From positions 2,914,001-2,978,000 of the forward strand of contig NZ_CP013380.1 in NCBI RefSeq assembly GCF_001513745.1: 64,000 bases of DNA. The letters are read 5' to 3'. The notes beneath the pieces were generated by a model. That model was not told the DNA's origin. It did no database searches and worked only from the letters and a program-made list of their open reading frames with translations. Positions 8,442-17,592 of the stretch are shown piece by piece (within the stretch, counting starts at the first letter, position 1; each line of letters starts with the position of its first letter). A program made the translations under genes and the position numbers. Origin of the DNA: Burkholderia humptydooensis. Its GTDB lineage: Bacteria; Pseudomonadota; Gammaproteobacteria; Burkholderiales; Burkholderiaceae.

Positions 8442-9233
8442 ATGAGCGCAGAACTGCTCGCGTCGCGCCCGCCGGAAAGCGAATCGACGCTCGTCCTCAC
8501 GCTGTCCAACCCCGGCGCGCGCAACGCGCTGCATCCCGACATGTATGCCGCCGGCCTCGAAGCGCTGAACACGGCGGAACGCGATCCGTCGATCCGAGCG
8601 GTCGTGCTGACGGGCGCAGACCGCTTCTTCTGCGCGGGCGGCAACCTGAACCGGCTGCTCGACAATCGCGCGAAGGACCCGTCCGTGCAGGCGGCGAGCA
8701 TCGATCTGCTCGGCGAGTGGGTCACCGCGATCAACACTGTGACGAAGCCCGTGATCGCGGCGGTCGAAGGCGCGGCCGCGGGCGCGGGCTTCTCGCTCGC
8801 GCTCGCGTGCGACCTGCTCGTCGCCGCCGACGACGCGAAGTTCGTGATGTCGTATGCGCGCGTCGCGCTCACGCCCGACGGCGGCGGCTCGTGGTTCCTC
8901 GCGCGCGCGCTGCCACGCGCGCTCGCGGCCGAGATCCTGTTCGAAGGCAAGCCGGCCGCCGCGACGCGGCTGCGCGAGCTCGGCGTCGTGAACCGGCTGA
9001 CGAAGCCGGGCGCCGCGCGCGACGAGGCGATCGCCTGGGCCGACGAGATCGGCAGGATGTCGCCGAACGCGCTTGCGCGAATCAAGTCGCTGATCGCCGA
9101 CGCGCAGACGCAGCCGCTCGCCGCGCATCTCGCCGCCGAGCGCGATCACTTCGTCGCGTCGCTGCATCACGTGGACGCGCTCGAAGGCATCACCGCGTTC
9201 CTCGACAAGCGCGCCCCTGTCTACAAACGCTGA
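8442..9233 (+). CDS. Enoyl-CoA hydratase/isomerase family protein
   Basis: This 263-residue crotonase-fold protein has both oxyanion-hole segments (FFCAGGNLN, residues 62-70; AAAGAGFSLA, 111-120). At the second catalytic position an Asp is present (Asp146 in ALTPDGGGSW), as in PaaG-type isomerases, rather than the paired Glu of classical hydratases. Isomerase or oxepin-CoA-type chemistry is therefore possible. It is the first gene of a four-gene operon with a histidine phosphatase (9-base gap), an APH-like kinase and an acyl-CoA dehydrogenase, which places it in acyl-CoA catabolism. AAGGAGA lies about 10 bases before the ATG. Confidence 0.88.
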   Translation: MSAELLASRPPESESTLVLTLSNPGARNALHPDMYAAGLEALNTAERDPSIRAVVLTGADRFFCAGGNLNRLLDNRAKDPSVQAASIDLLGEWVTAINTVTKPVIAAVEGAAAGAGFSLALACDLLVAADDAKFVMSYARVALTPDGGGSWFLARALPRALAAEILFEGKPAAATRLRELGVVNRLTKPGAARDEAIAWADEIGRMSPNALARIKSLIADAQTQPLAAHLAAERDHFVASLHHVDALEGITAFLDKRAPVYKR

Positions 9234-9242
9234 CGCCCACCC

Positions 9243-9956
9243 ATGTCCTATCAATTGCCGAAACGCCGCCGCATCTATCTGATGCGGCATGGCGACGTCA
9301 CCTACTTCGACGCGAGCGGCCGCCCGTTCGACCAGGACGCCGTGCCGCTCAACGAGCGCGGCCGGATGCAGGCGGCCGCGGCCGGCCGCGTGTTCGCCGA
9401 ACAGAACGTGCACTTCGACCGCGTGATCGCGAGCGGCCTGCCGCGCACGATCGAAACCGCGCAGCGCGTGCTCGCCGAGACCGGCCAGCCACTCGGCATC
9501 GACATCGAGCCCGCGTGGCGCGAAATTCGCGGCGGCTTCCTGGCCGACATTCCGCCCGAGGAGCAGGAAGCCGCGTTCCTGCGCGTGCTCGACGGCATCG
9601 TCGCCGAGCACACGCGCTTTCTCGGCGGCGAGACGATCGGCGAGCTGATCGACCGCGTGCTGCCGCCGCTCGCCGCGTTGCGCGCCGATCCGTCGTGGGA
9701 CACGGTGCTGCTCGTGCTGCACGGCGGCGTGAACTGCGCGCTGCTGTCGCATGCGACGGTGCCCGGGCACCGGCTCTTCATCGGCACGCTGTCGCAGTCC
9801 GCGGGCTGCATCAACGCGCTCGACGTCGGCGAGCGCGACGACGACTGGGTCGTGCGGCTCGTCAATTATTCGCCGCCCGAAGCGCTGCACCGCGACGTCC
9901 GCAACACGACGATGGAAGTGCTGTATCACCAGTTCTTGCAAAGCGCGCGAGAGTAG
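9243..9956 (+). CDS. Histidine phosphatase family protein
   Basis: This 237-residue protein belongs to the phosphoglycerate-mutase-like superfamily. The phosphohistidine motif is YLMRHGDV (Arg15-His16-Gly17), and the second catalytic His is His160 (LLVLHGGVN). It should dephosphorylate a small molecule. Its place between an enoyl-CoA hydratase and an APH-like kinase suggests a phosphorylated acyl-CoA or hydroxy-acid intermediate as a possible substrate, but this is inference. It is cytoplasmic, with no signal peptide. Confidence 0.88.
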   Translation: MSYQLPKRRRIYLMRHGDVTYFDASGRPFDQDAVPLNERGRMQAAAAGRVFAEQNVHFDRVIASGLPRTIETAQRVLAETGQPLGIDIEPAWREIRGGFLADIPPEEQEAAFLRVLDGIVAEHTRFLGGETIGELIDRVLPPLAALRADPSWDTVLLVLHGGVNCALLSHATVPGHRLFIGTLSQSAGCINALDVGERDDDWVVRLVNYSPPEALHRDVRNTTMEVLYHQFLQSARE

Positions 9957-9983
9957 GCGCGTCGCGCGGATCCGGAGGAGACG

Positions 9984-11090
9984 ATGGCAGCCGGGCACGA
10001 TCCGAAATCCAGGCAGACCGATTACGCCGCATTCGAAGGCACGCGCCCCGTCGGCGACGCGCAGCGCTTCGACGTGGACGCGCTCGCCGCGTGGCTCGCG
10101 AAGCATGTCGACGGCTTCGCCGGCCCGCTTGCCGTCGAGCAGTTCAAGGGCGGCCAGTCGAATCCGACGTTCAAGCTCGTCACGCCCGCGCGCAGCTACG
10201 TGCTGCGCGCGAAGCCCGCGCCCGCGGCGAAGCTGCTGCCGTCCGCGCACGCGATCGAGCGCGAGTATCGCGTGATGGCCGCGCTCGCCGGCACCGACGT
10301 GCCCGTCGCGCCGATGCTCGCGCTTGGCGACGACGAAAGCGTGATCGGCCGTGCGTTCTACGTGATGGCGTTCGTCGACGGCCGCGTGCTGTGGGATCCG
10401 TCGCTGCCCGGCATGACGCCCGCCGAGCGCGGCCGCCATTACGACGAGATGAACCGCGTGATCGCCGCGCTGCATTCGATCGATCCGCAGGCGGTCGGGC
10501 TCGCCGGTTACGGCAAGTCCGGCAACTATCTCGCGCGCCAGATCGCGCGCTGGAGCAAGCAGTATCTCGCGTCGGAAACCGAGCCGATCGATGCGATGCA
10601 TCGGCTGATCGACTGGCTGCCTCGGCATCTGCCGCCCGAGTCCGAGAACGGCGCGCGCGTGTCGATCGTGCACGGCGACTATCGGCTCGACAATCTGATA
10701 TTCGATCCGCACGCGCCGCGCGTGCTCGCGGTGCTCGACTGGGAACTGTCGACGCTCGGCGATCCGCTCGCCGATTTCGCGTACCACTGCATGGCGTGGC
10801 ACGTCGCGCCCGAAAGCTTTCGCGGCATCTCCGGGCTCGATCTGCGCGCGCTCGGGATTCCCGACGAAGCGCATTACGTCGCGCGCTACTGCGAGCGCAC
10901 GGGCCTCACGATGCCCGACAATTGGCATTTCTATCTCGCATACAACATGTTCCGGATCGCCGCGATCCTGCAGGGCATCATGAAGCGCGTCGTCGACGGC
11001 ACCGCATCGAGCGCGCAGGCGCTCGATGCCGGCCGGCGCGCGCGGCCGATGGCCGAGCTCGCGTGGCGCTACGCACGGCACGCGCGCTAG
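9984..11090 (+). CDS. APH-fold phosphotransferase, ACAD10/11 N-domain type (LvaA-like)
   Basis: This 368-residue aminoglycoside-phosphotransferase-fold kinase has the catalytic motif HGDYRLDNL (His230, Asp232, Asn237) and the metal-binding Asp252 (AVLDWELSTLGDP). Upstream GGQSNPTFKL is the glycine-rich ATP loop. Proteins of this type form the N-terminal domain of animal ACAD10/11 and the LvaA subunit of levulinate catabolism, which phosphorylate the hydroxyl of 4-hydroxyacyl-CoA. The next gene encodes the matching dehydrogenase-like partner. GGAGGAG lies 6 bases before the start. Antibiotic resistance is not implied. Confidence 0.88.
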   Translation: MAAGHDPKSRQTDYAAFEGTRPVGDAQRFDVDALAAWLAKHVDGFAGPLAVEQFKGGQSNPTFKLVTPARSYVLRAKPAPAAKLLPSAHAIEREYRVMAALAGTDVPVAPMLALGDDESVIGRAFYVMAFVDGRVLWDPSLPGMTPAERGRHYDEMNRVIAALHSIDPQAVGLAGYGKSGNYLARQIARWSKQYLASETEPIDAMHRLIDWLPRHLPPESENGARVSIVHGDYRLDNLIFDPHAPRVLAVLDWELSTLGDPLADFAYHCMAWHVAPESFRGISGLDLRALGIPDEAHYVARYCERTGLTMPDNWHFYLAYNMFRIAAILQGIMKRVVDGTASSAQALDAGRRARPMAELAWRYARHAR

Positions 11091-11135
11091 CCGCGCACCC
11101 TCCTCTTACCGAACCGTCCGACCAGCGAGGCAGCC

Positions 11136-12362
11136 ATGCATTTCGATTACGCCCCGAAAGTCGAAGCGTTGCGCGCCCGGCTCAACGCGTTCTTCGACGA
11201 GCACATCTATCCGAACGAGCGCGCGTTCTACGAAGAAATCGCGCGCAACCGGCGCGCCGGCAACGCATGGCGGCCGGTCGAGCTGATCGAGACACTGAAG
11301 GCGAAGGCGCGCGCCGCGGGCTTGTGGAACCTGTTCCTGCCCGATTCGGCGCGCGGCGCCGGCCTCACGAACCTCGAATACGCGCCGCTTTGCGAAATCA
11401 TGGGCCGCGTGCCGTGGGCGCCGGAGGTCTTCAACTGCAATGCACCCGACACCGGCAACATGGAGACGCTCGAGCGCTACGGCACCGATGCGCACAAGGC
11501 GACGTGGCTCGAGCCGCTGCTCGACGGCGCGATCCGCTCGGCGTTCCTGATGACGGAGCCCGAAGTCGCGTCGTCGGATGCGACGAACATCCGCACGCGC
11601 ATCGAGCGCGACGGCGAGAACTACGTGATCAACGGCCATAAATGGTGGTCGTCGGGCGCGGGCGACCCGCGCTGCAAGCTCTACATCGTGATGGGCAAGA
11701 CGGACCCGGACGCGCCCCGCCACGCGCAACAGTCGATGATTCTCGTGCCGTCGGACGCGCACGGCGTCACCGTGCACCGGCCGCTGAACGTATTCGGCTA
11801 CGACGACGCGCCGCACGGCCACATGGAGATCACGCTCGAGGACGTGCGCGTGCCCGCGTCGAACCTGCTGCTCGGCGAAGGACGCGGCTTCGAGATCGCG
11901 CAGGGCCGGCTCGGGCCGGGCCGCATCCATCACTGCATGCGGCTCGTCGGGCTCGCGGAGCGCGCGCTCGAGCTGATGTGCCGGCGCGCGTCGGAGCGCA
12001 TCGCGTTCGGCAAGCCGGTCGCCGCGCAAACGGTCACGCAGGAACGGATCGCCGAGGCGCGCTGCATGATCGAGCAGGCGCGCCTGCTCACGCTGAAGAC
12101 CGCGTACATGATGGACACCGTCGGTAACAAGGGGGCGCGCGGCGAGATCGCGATGATCAAGGTGGTCGCGCCGAGCATGGCGTGCCAGGTGATCGACTGG
12201 GCGATCCAGGCGCACGGCGGCGGCGGCGTCAGCGACGACTTCCCGCTCGCCTATGCATACGCGAGCGCGCGCACGCTGCGCTTTGCGGACGGGCCGGACG
12301 AGGTCCACCGCAACGCGATCGCGAAACTCGAGCTCGCGCGTCACGCGCCGCGACCAGCCTGA
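11136..12362 (+). CDS. Acyl-CoA dehydrogenase family protein, ACAD10/11 (LvaC-like) type
   Basis: This 408-residue flavoprotein has an N-terminal helical domain, a beta domain with [16 protein letters not shown], and a C-terminal helical domain with [14 protein letters not shown]. The usual catalytic Glu near the C-terminus (in the EGT-type motif of MCAD) is Asp385 here, in [10 protein letters not shown]. That signature is shared, as I recall, with ACAD10/11, which work on 4-phosphoacyl-CoA rather than doing simple alpha,beta-dehydrogenation. It is the last gene of the operon, 45 bases after the kinase gene, and is convergent with the beta-helix gene. Confidence 0.88.
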   Translation: MHFDYAPKVEALRARLNAFFDEHIYPNERAFYEEIARNRRAGNAWRPVELIETLKAKARAAGLWNLFLPDSARGAGLTNLEYAPLCEIMGRVPWAPEVFNCNAPDTGNMETLERYGTDAHKATWLEPLLDGAIRSAFLMTEPEVASSDATNIRTRIERDGENYVINGHKWWSSGAGDPRCKLYIVMGKTDPDAPRHAQQSMILVPSDAHGVTVHRPLNVFGYDDAPHGHMEITLEDVRVPASNLLLGEGRGFEIAQGRLGPGRIHHCMRLVGLAERALELMCRRASERIAFGKPVAAQTVTQERIAEARCMIEQARLLTLKTAYMMDTVGNKGARGEIAMIKVVAPSMACQVIDWAIQAHGGGGVSDDFPLAYAYASARTLRFADGPDEVHRNAIAKLELARHAPRPA

Positions 12363-12410
12363 CGCGCGCTTCGCGCGGCGCACTCGCGGGGGCCGTCACG
12401 CGCCGGCCCC

Positions 12411-13670
12411 TCAAGAGCCCGATGCGGCGGCGCCCGCCTTCGCCGCGGACGACGTCGGCGTCTGCCGCAAGTACTCCCGCACCTGCGGCATGCGCGCGAC
12501 GTTCGCCCCGGTGATCGTCAAGCCGTCCGTCGCCGAGCAGCCTGCCGGCGACGCCAGCGCGGCGCCGTCCAGCGTATTCGACGCGCACACGATCTGGCCC
12601 GCCGCGCAGCTCGGCGCCTGTTGCAGCGCGATCGGCGTGCCGCCGACCGACGCGAGCGCATTGCGCGACACGCGCAACTGGCAGACGTTGCCGAGCGCTC
12701 GCACGCCGGCGTACTGAACTCGGGCAATCCGGTTGTCGGTCGCGGACACGCCGGCCGCCTTGCCCGACCAGGTATTGACGTCGATCGCGGCCATGTAGGT
12801 CGGCGAACGCGTGTTGTTCGGATCGGGCAATTCGATGTCCGACACCGTGTTGTTCGACACGATGACGTTCCGCGCGTCGTAAGTGTTCGCGCCGTCCTCC
12901 TGCCCCACGAGGATTCCGGCCGCCTTCTGCACGTTCCGCACCGTGTTGCCGGTGATCGTCACGTCCGCGCCGCCGACCACGGTCGCACCGCGCCCCCAGT
13001 AGTTGCCGAGCAGCGTGTTGTTCTGGATCAGCACGTTGCTGCTGAGCTTGCCGTCCCCCTTGTAGCTGACGACCGCGACCATGTCGTCACCGGTGTGCTG
13101 CACCGTGTTGTCGCGCACCAGCACGTTGCGCGAGCCGTATGTCGTATGGATGCCGTCGGCGAGCGTGTCCTGAACCGTGTTGCCGACGATGGCGACGTCC
13201 GCGCCGCCGAACACGAAGATGCCCGCGCTCGCGCCGCCGTGCACCTTGACGTCGAGCACCTGGACGCCCGCGCCCGTCACCTCCACCTTCGTCGATTCCG
13301 GCGTCGTGAGCCGCGTCGTGCCCGCGCCGACCAGCGCGACGCCGACGAGCGTCGAATTCTGGCCGCGCATCTCGATGGTCTGGTCGGCATCGTTCGTCGC
13401 GACGAGCGTCGCGCCATAGCCGGACACCACGACCTGCGGATTCTTCACGAGCAGCGAACGCCCGACGACATACTGCCCCGGCGCGAGCACGAGGCGCTGG
13501 CCGGTCTGCAACGCATCGAGCGCCCCTTGCAGCGCATCGGCCTGATCGCTTCCGTTGCCAGCCGGATAGACGGTGACGTCGGCAGGCGCGGCCCATGCCT
13601 GCGCCGTGCCGCCGGCGGCGAGCGCGCACGCGGCGGCGAATGCGGCGAAAACTGGCTGCGATCGGTTCAT
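12411..13670 (-). CDS. Secreted right-handed parallel beta-helix repeat protein
   Basis: This 419-residue protein has a clear Sec signal peptide (about 1-28, ending AQAWA). Most of the mature chain consists of short repeats of the pectate-lyase/NosD type, such as GNTVQDTLADGI, DNTVQHTGDDMV, NNTLLGNYWGRG and GNTVRNVQKAAGI, about 22-25 residues per turn. Four Cys near the C-terminus could pair. Such folds are polysaccharide lyases, epimerases or adhesins; no catalytic set is evident. The start at 13670 follows AAGGGGA and gives the signal peptide. The end of the longer upstream frame overlaps other genes and is not coding. Confidence 0.82.
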   Translation of the reverse strand: MNRSQPVFAAFAAACALAAGGTAQAWAAPADVTVYPAGNGSDQADALQGALDALQTGQRLVLAPGQYVVGRSLLVKNPQVVVSGYGATLVATNDADQTIEMRGQNSTLVGVALVGAGTTRLTTPESTKVEVTGAGVQVLDVKVHGGASAGIFVFGGADVAIVGNTVQDTLADGIHTTYGSRNVLVRDNTVQHTGDDMVAVVSYKGDGKLSSNVLIQNNTLLGNYWGRGATVVGGADVTITGNTVRNVQKAAGILVGQEDGANTYDARNVIVSNNTVSDIELPDPNNTRSPTYMAAIDVNTWSGKAAGVSATDNRIARVQYAGVRALGNVCQLRVSRNALASVGGTPIALQQAPSCAAGQIVCASNTLDGAALASPAGCSATDGLTITGANVARMPQVREYLRQTPTSSAAKAGAAASGS

Positions 13671-13768
13671 CGTCGTCCCCTTCCGGTCGTTGTAAGGGCA
13701 CGATAAGTTTCCGAAAGGTCGCGCGTCCGTGCGCGAGACCACACATGCATCCGCCGCGCGAACCCCGC

Positions 13769-14251
13769 TCAGAAATAATGCAGCGTGATGAACTCCGCCG
13801 AGCAGGCCGGCACCGGCTGGCCGCCCAGTTCGACCTCCACCGACACCGTCCAGACCGCCTGCACGCCGCCCTGCTTCGCTGGCCCCGTCTCCTTCACCGC
13901 GAACAGCGCACGCACGCGCGAGCCGACCGGCACCGGCTTCAGGAAGCGCACGCGATTCAGGCCGTAGTTCACGCCCATGCGCTGTTCGAAGCGCAGCGCG
14001 CCGGTCATCAGCGCCGGAATCAGCGACAGCGTGAGAAAACCATGCGCGATCGGTCCGCCGAAGGGCGACTCGCGCGCGGCGCGCTCGGGATCGACGTGAA
14101 TCCATTGACGATCGCCCGTCGCATCGGCGAACCGGTCGACGCGCGCCTGGTCGACGTCGATCCAGCCGCTCGCGAGCGGCGCCGCTCCGACCCGCGCGCG
14201 CAGCGCGTCGGCCGACGCGACGACCGGCAGTTCGTTCGCGCTCGCCGTCAT
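13769..14251 (-). CDS. MaoC-like (R)-specific enoyl-CoA hydratase, NodN-like
   Basis: This 160-residue hot-dog-fold protein carries the hydratase catalytic pair Asp47 and His52 in ATGDRQWIHVDPERA, followed by GGPIAHGFLTLSL. It should hydrate 2-enoyl-CoA, probably as a dimer. Its ATG overlaps the stop of the preceding MaoC gene (ATGA), so the two are translationally coupled and could form a heterodimer. It is the last gene of the two-dehydrogenase, two-hydratase operon. Confidence 0.86.
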   Translation of the reverse strand: MTASANELPVVASADALRARVGAAPLASGWIDVDQARVDRFADATGDRQWIHVDPERAARESPFGGPIAHGFLTLSLIPALMTGALRFEQRMGVNYGLNRVRFLKPVPVGSRVRALFAVKETGPAKQGGVQAVWTVSVEVELGGQPVPACSAEFITLHYF

Positions 14252-14706
14252 GCGCTCCCCTGCGGCGAACGCAGCCCGAAGATCACCTTCGAGCGCACGG
14301 TGATGACGATCTCGCCCTGCTCGTTGACGCCTTCCCATTCGGTCGTCACGATCCCGCGATCCGGTTTGCTCTCGGACAGCCGCTTGTCGAGGACCTTGTT
14401 GTACATCGTGATCGTGTCTCCCGCGCGCACCGGCTTGATCCAGCGAATTCCCTCGATGCCGGGCGAGCCCATGCTCGTCGAGCCCTGGAGCACGTTGCGC
14501 ACGAGCATGCCCATGAACACCGAGCACGTATGCCAGCCGCTCGCGACGAGCCCGCCGAACATCGACGACCTCGCCGCTTCCGCGTCGACGTGGAAAGGTT
14601 GCGGATCGTAAGCCTGCGCGAACGTGACGATCTCGTCGGCCGTGAATCGATGCTTGCCGACTTCGGTTCTACCGCCGACTTCCAGGTCTTCGTAACTGAT
14701 ACCCAT
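14248..14706 (-). CDS. MaoC family dehydratase
   Basis: This is a 152-residue hot-dog-fold protein with the candidate catalytic pair Asp34 and His39 in QAYDPQPFHVDAEAA, followed by GGLVASGWHT. The start at 14706 follows GGAGAAG and avoids overlap with the upstream dehydrogenase gene. Its stop overlaps the start of the second MaoC gene by four bases. The pairing of two small MaoC genes with two dehydrogenases resembles heteromeric acyl-CoA systems for bulky substrates. Confidence 0.86.
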   Translation of the reverse strand: MGISYEDLEVGGRTEVGKHRFTADEIVTFAQAYDPQPFHVDAEAARSSMFGGLVASGWHTCSVFMGMLVRNVLQGSTSMGSPGIEGIRWIKPVRAGDTITMYNKVLDKRLSESKPDRGIVTTEWEGVNEQGEIVITVRSKVIFGLRSPQGSA

Positions 14707-14746
14707 CGAGCTTCTCCGTGAAATGAAGCGGGCGGGCGCCGCCCGC

Positions 14747-15880
14747 TCAGGCATCCTGCAGCGCCGCGAAATCCGGCAGCGACGCAAAACGTGCGAGGTG
14801 GTGATCGACGTCGCCGAGCGTGGTTTCGATGATCGACAGACGCTTGAACAGATGCGCGGCCGCGACCTCGTCGGTGACGCCCATCCCGCCGTGCAGTTGC
14901 ACCGCCTGCTGGCCGACGAAGCGCGCGGCCTGCCCGACGCGAGCCTTCGCCGCCGACACCGCCTTGCGGCGCGCGTTCGCGTCGCCGCTCGCATAGCGCA
15001 CCGCGGCGAGATAGGTAAGCGAGCGCGCCTGCTCGGCGTGGATCAGCATGTCGACCATCCGGTGCTGCAGCGCCTGGAAGCGCGCGATCGGCACGCCGAA
15101 CTGCTCGCGCGTCTTCGTGTAGTCGAGCGTCGCGCGGTTGAGCGCGTCGAGCGCGCCGATCGCCTCGCCGCACAGCAGCACGACGCCGTAGTCGGCGATC
15201 TTCTCGAGCGCGGCGGCGTCGCGCTCGCCGCCCGCGAGCGCGCGAGCGGGCGTGTCCGAGAAGCGGACCGTCGCCGCGCGCTGGCCGTCGATCGTCCGGT
15301 AGTCGACAATATCCGCGCCCGCCGCGCCGCGCGCGATCGCGAAGAGGCCGATCGCGCCGTTCGGCAGCCGCGCGGGCGCGATCAGCACGTCCGCCTGCGC
15401 GCCGTGCCGGACGACCGACTTGACGCCCGTCAGCACGAATCCGTCGCCGCCTGGCCGCGCGAGCGTCTCGATCGCGAACAGATCGTGGCGCGCGTACGGC
15501 TCGTGGAACGCGACCGCGAGCTTCGCGTCGCCCTGCGCCACGCGCTCGAGGAGCGCCGCATCCTCGCCGCCGCCCGAGCCCGCGACGCGCAGCGCCTCGA
15601 TCCCGACCGCCGTCGCCCAATAAGGCTCGACGACGAGCGCGCGACCAAGCTCCTGCGTCGCGACGAGCATGTCGACGGCGCCGCCGCCGAAGCCGCCGTG
15701 CGCTTCGGGCACGGGCAGCGCGGTCAGGCCCAGTTCGGCGAACGCGCGCCACTGGTCTGCGGACACGCCTGCGTCCGAATGGACGATCGCGCGCCGCGCG
15801 TCGAAGCCGTAGCGCCCGTCGAGATAGCGGCGCAGCGCGTCGGCGAATTGCTGTTGTTCTTCGCTGAAGGTGAAGTTCAT
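14747..15880 (-). CDS. Acyl-CoA dehydrogenase family subunit (no canonical C-terminal Glu)
   Basis: This 377-residue protein begins with the typical FTFSEEQQQFADALRRYL helix and keeps the FAD-binding LHGGMGVTDE motif. In the C-terminal helix where MCAD has its catalytic Glu, the sequence reads FKRLSIIETTLGDVDHHL, so the catalytic base is not at the standard place. It lies only 11 bases after another dehydrogenase gene on the same strand and may be one half of a heterotetramer. The start at 15880 (MNFTF) follows AGGAG by 9 bases. Confidence 0.86.
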   Translation of the reverse strand: MNFTFSEEQQQFADALRRYLDGRYGFDARRAIVHSDAGVSADQWRAFAELGLTALPVPEAHGGFGGGAVDMLVATQELGRALVVEPYWATAVGIEALRVAGSGGGEDAALLERVAQGDAKLAVAFHEPYARHDLFAIETLARPGGDGFVLTGVKSVVRHGAQADVLIAPARLPNGAIGLFAIARGAAGADIVDYRTIDGQRAATVRFSDTPARALAGGERDAAALEKIADYGVVLLCGEAIGALDALNRATLDYTKTREQFGVPIARFQALQHRMVDMLIHAEQARSLTYLAAVRYASGDANARRKAVSAAKARVGQAARFVGQQAVQLHGGMGVTDEVAAAHLFKRLSIIETTLGDVDHHLARFASLPDFAALQDA

Positions 15881-15891
15881 GGCGCCGCTCC

Positions 15892-17088
15892 TCACAGTCC
15901 GAGAATCATCTGCGCGATGATGTTCTTCTGGATTTCGTTCGAACCGCCGTAGATCGACGTCTTGCGGTAGTTGAAGTAATACGCGGCGAGCGGCGCCGCG
16001 TCGTCGTCGCCGGCGACGCTGTGCTCGCGCTCGCCTTCGAGGAACGCGGCGTCGAACGGCGCGGCGAGCGGCCCGATCGCGTCGACCATCAGCTCGGTCA
16101 GCGCCTGCTGGATCTCGGTGCCCTTGATCTTCAGCATCGACGCCTCCGGCCCCGGCCCGCGCCCGCTCGCCTCGCTGCTGACGACGCGCAGCACCGTGAC
16201 TTCGAGCGCCATCAGCTCGATCTCGAGCGCGGCGATCTTCGCGGCGAACACGGGATCGGCGATGAGCGGCTTGCCATTCTTGCGCTCGCGCGACGCGATG
16301 CGCTTCAGGAAATCGAGCTCGCGCTTCGATGCGCCGACGCGCGCAATGCCGGTGCGCTCGTGCCCGAGCAGATACTTCGCGTAGGTCCAGCCGCGATTTT
16401 CGTCGCCGACGAGATTCTCGACGGGCACCTTCACGTCCTCGAAGAACACTTCGTTGACTTCACGATCCTCGTCGAGCGTGACGATCGGGCGCACCGTGAT
16501 GCCGGGCGACGTCATGTCGATCAGCAGGAACGAGATCCCTTCCTGCTTCTTCGCGTCGGGATCGGTGCGCACGAGGCAGAACATCATGTCCGCGTACTGG
16601 CCGAGCGTCGTCCAGGTCTTCTGGCCGTTGACGACGTAATGATCGCCGCGGCGCTCGGCGCGCGTGCGCAGCGACGCGAGGTCCGAGCCCGAGCCGGGCT
16701 CCGAGTAGCCCTGGCACCACCAGTCGGTGCCGTCGAGGATGCGCGGCAGATAGCGGCGCTTTTGCGCGTCGCTGCCGTACTTCATCAGCACCGGCGCGAC
16801 CATCGACACGCCGAACGGCAGCACGGGCGGCGCGCCGATCCGCGCGCACTCCTCTTCCCAGACATGGCGCTGCGTCGCGTTCCAGCCGGGCCCGCCGTAC
16901 TCGGCGGGCCACGCGGGCGCGGACCATCCCCGCGTGCCGAGCAGCCGGTGCCAGCTCGCGAAGTCGTCGCGATTCAAACGCTTGTGGTTGAGAACCTTGT
17001 CGCGCAGCGCGCGAGGCAGATTCGCCTCGAGCCACGCGCGGACTTCGGCGCGGAACGCGTCGTCGGCGGGGGAATAATCGAGATCCAT
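15892..17088 (-). CDS. Acyl-CoA dehydrogenase family subunit (FadE-like)
   Basis: This 398-residue protein has the N-terminal helical domain with WAPAWPAEYGGPGW-like sequence, the GYSEPGSGSDLASL flavin/substrate motif and VNGQKTWTTLGQYADM. The C-terminal segment is TSIYGGSNEIQKNIIAQ, in which Gly replaces the MCAD-type Glu, as in steroid-type FadE subunits. It is the first gene of a five-gene minus-strand set that also includes the second dehydrogenase and two MaoC genes. GAGGAGA lies 8 bases before the ATG. The substrate is not evident. Confidence 0.88.
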   Translation of the reverse strand: MDLDYSPADDAFRAEVRAWLEANLPRALRDKVLNHKRLNRDDFASWHRLLGTRGWSAPAWPAEYGGPGWNATQRHVWEEECARIGAPPVLPFGVSMVAPVLMKYGSDAQKRRYLPRILDGTDWWCQGYSEPGSGSDLASLRTRAERRGDHYVVNGQKTWTTLGQYADMMFCLVRTDPDAKKQEGISFLLIDMTSPGITVRPIVTLDEDREVNEVFFEDVKVPVENLVGDENRGWTYAKYLLGHERTGIARVGASKRELDFLKRIASRERKNGKPLIADPVFAAKIAALEIELMALEVTVLRVVSSEASGRGPGPEASMLKIKGTEIQQALTELMVDAIGPLAAPFDAAFLEGEREHSVAGDDDAAPLAAYYFNYRKTSIYGGSNEIQKNIIAQMILGL

Positions 17089-17148
17089 GCGCAGTGTCTC
17101 CTCTGACCGCGCCGGCCGCCCGCGGGCCGCGCAGCGATCAGCGGTCGA

Positions 17149-17571
17149 TCACTGCAGAGGCTCTTTCAGCGCGGCGGGAACCGGCAGCGGCATCACGTCG
17201 ATGCCCTCTTCGGCCAAGGCTTGCGCGTCTTCGGGCGTGGTCACGCCGCGAATGCCGCGCGCGGGCGCTTCATTGTAGTGAATGCGCCGCGCTTCCTCGG
17301 CGAAGCGCTCGCCCACGTTCTCGGTCTTCGCCAGCACCTCGCGCAGCGCGCGCAGCGCCTGCGCCTGAAGCGCGCGCGGATCGGCCGGCTGCGCCCGCGT
17401 CGCGCCCGACAGATTCAGGCGCGGCGCGGACGGCATGCGGCTGACCTCGGTCGCCCCGCACACCGGACATTCGACCAGCTTGCGGGACAACTGCGCTTCG
17501 AACTCATCGGCCGACGCGAACCAGCCTTCGAACCGATGGCCATGCGGGCACTGCAAATCGAGGACCTTCAT
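17149..17571 (-). CDS. DUF1178 family protein
   Basis: This is a 140-residue soluble protein starting KVLDLQCPHGHRFEGWF, with a zinc-ribbon-like set of cysteines (CPHGH at 8-12 and CPVCG at about 35-39) typical of DUF1178. Function is unknown. It ends 60 bases before the dehydrogenase operon on the same strand and may be co-transcribed with it. A promoter-like pair and an inverted repeat lie upstream. Confidence 0.85.
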   Translation of the reverse strand: MKVLDLQCPHGHRFEGWFASADEFEAQLSRKLVECPVCGATEVSRMPSAPRLNLSGATRAQPADPRALQAQALRALREVLAKTENVGERFAEEARRIHYNEAPARGIRGVTTPEDAQALAEEGIDVMPLPVPAALKEPLQ

Positions 17572-17592
17572 GCTAAATCAGGGCGTGCTGCC

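Noticed and set aside
9984..11090. Aminoglycoside resistance kinase
   Set aside because: The APH fold is shared, but the operon with acyl-CoA genes points to an ACAD10/11-type metabolic kinase.
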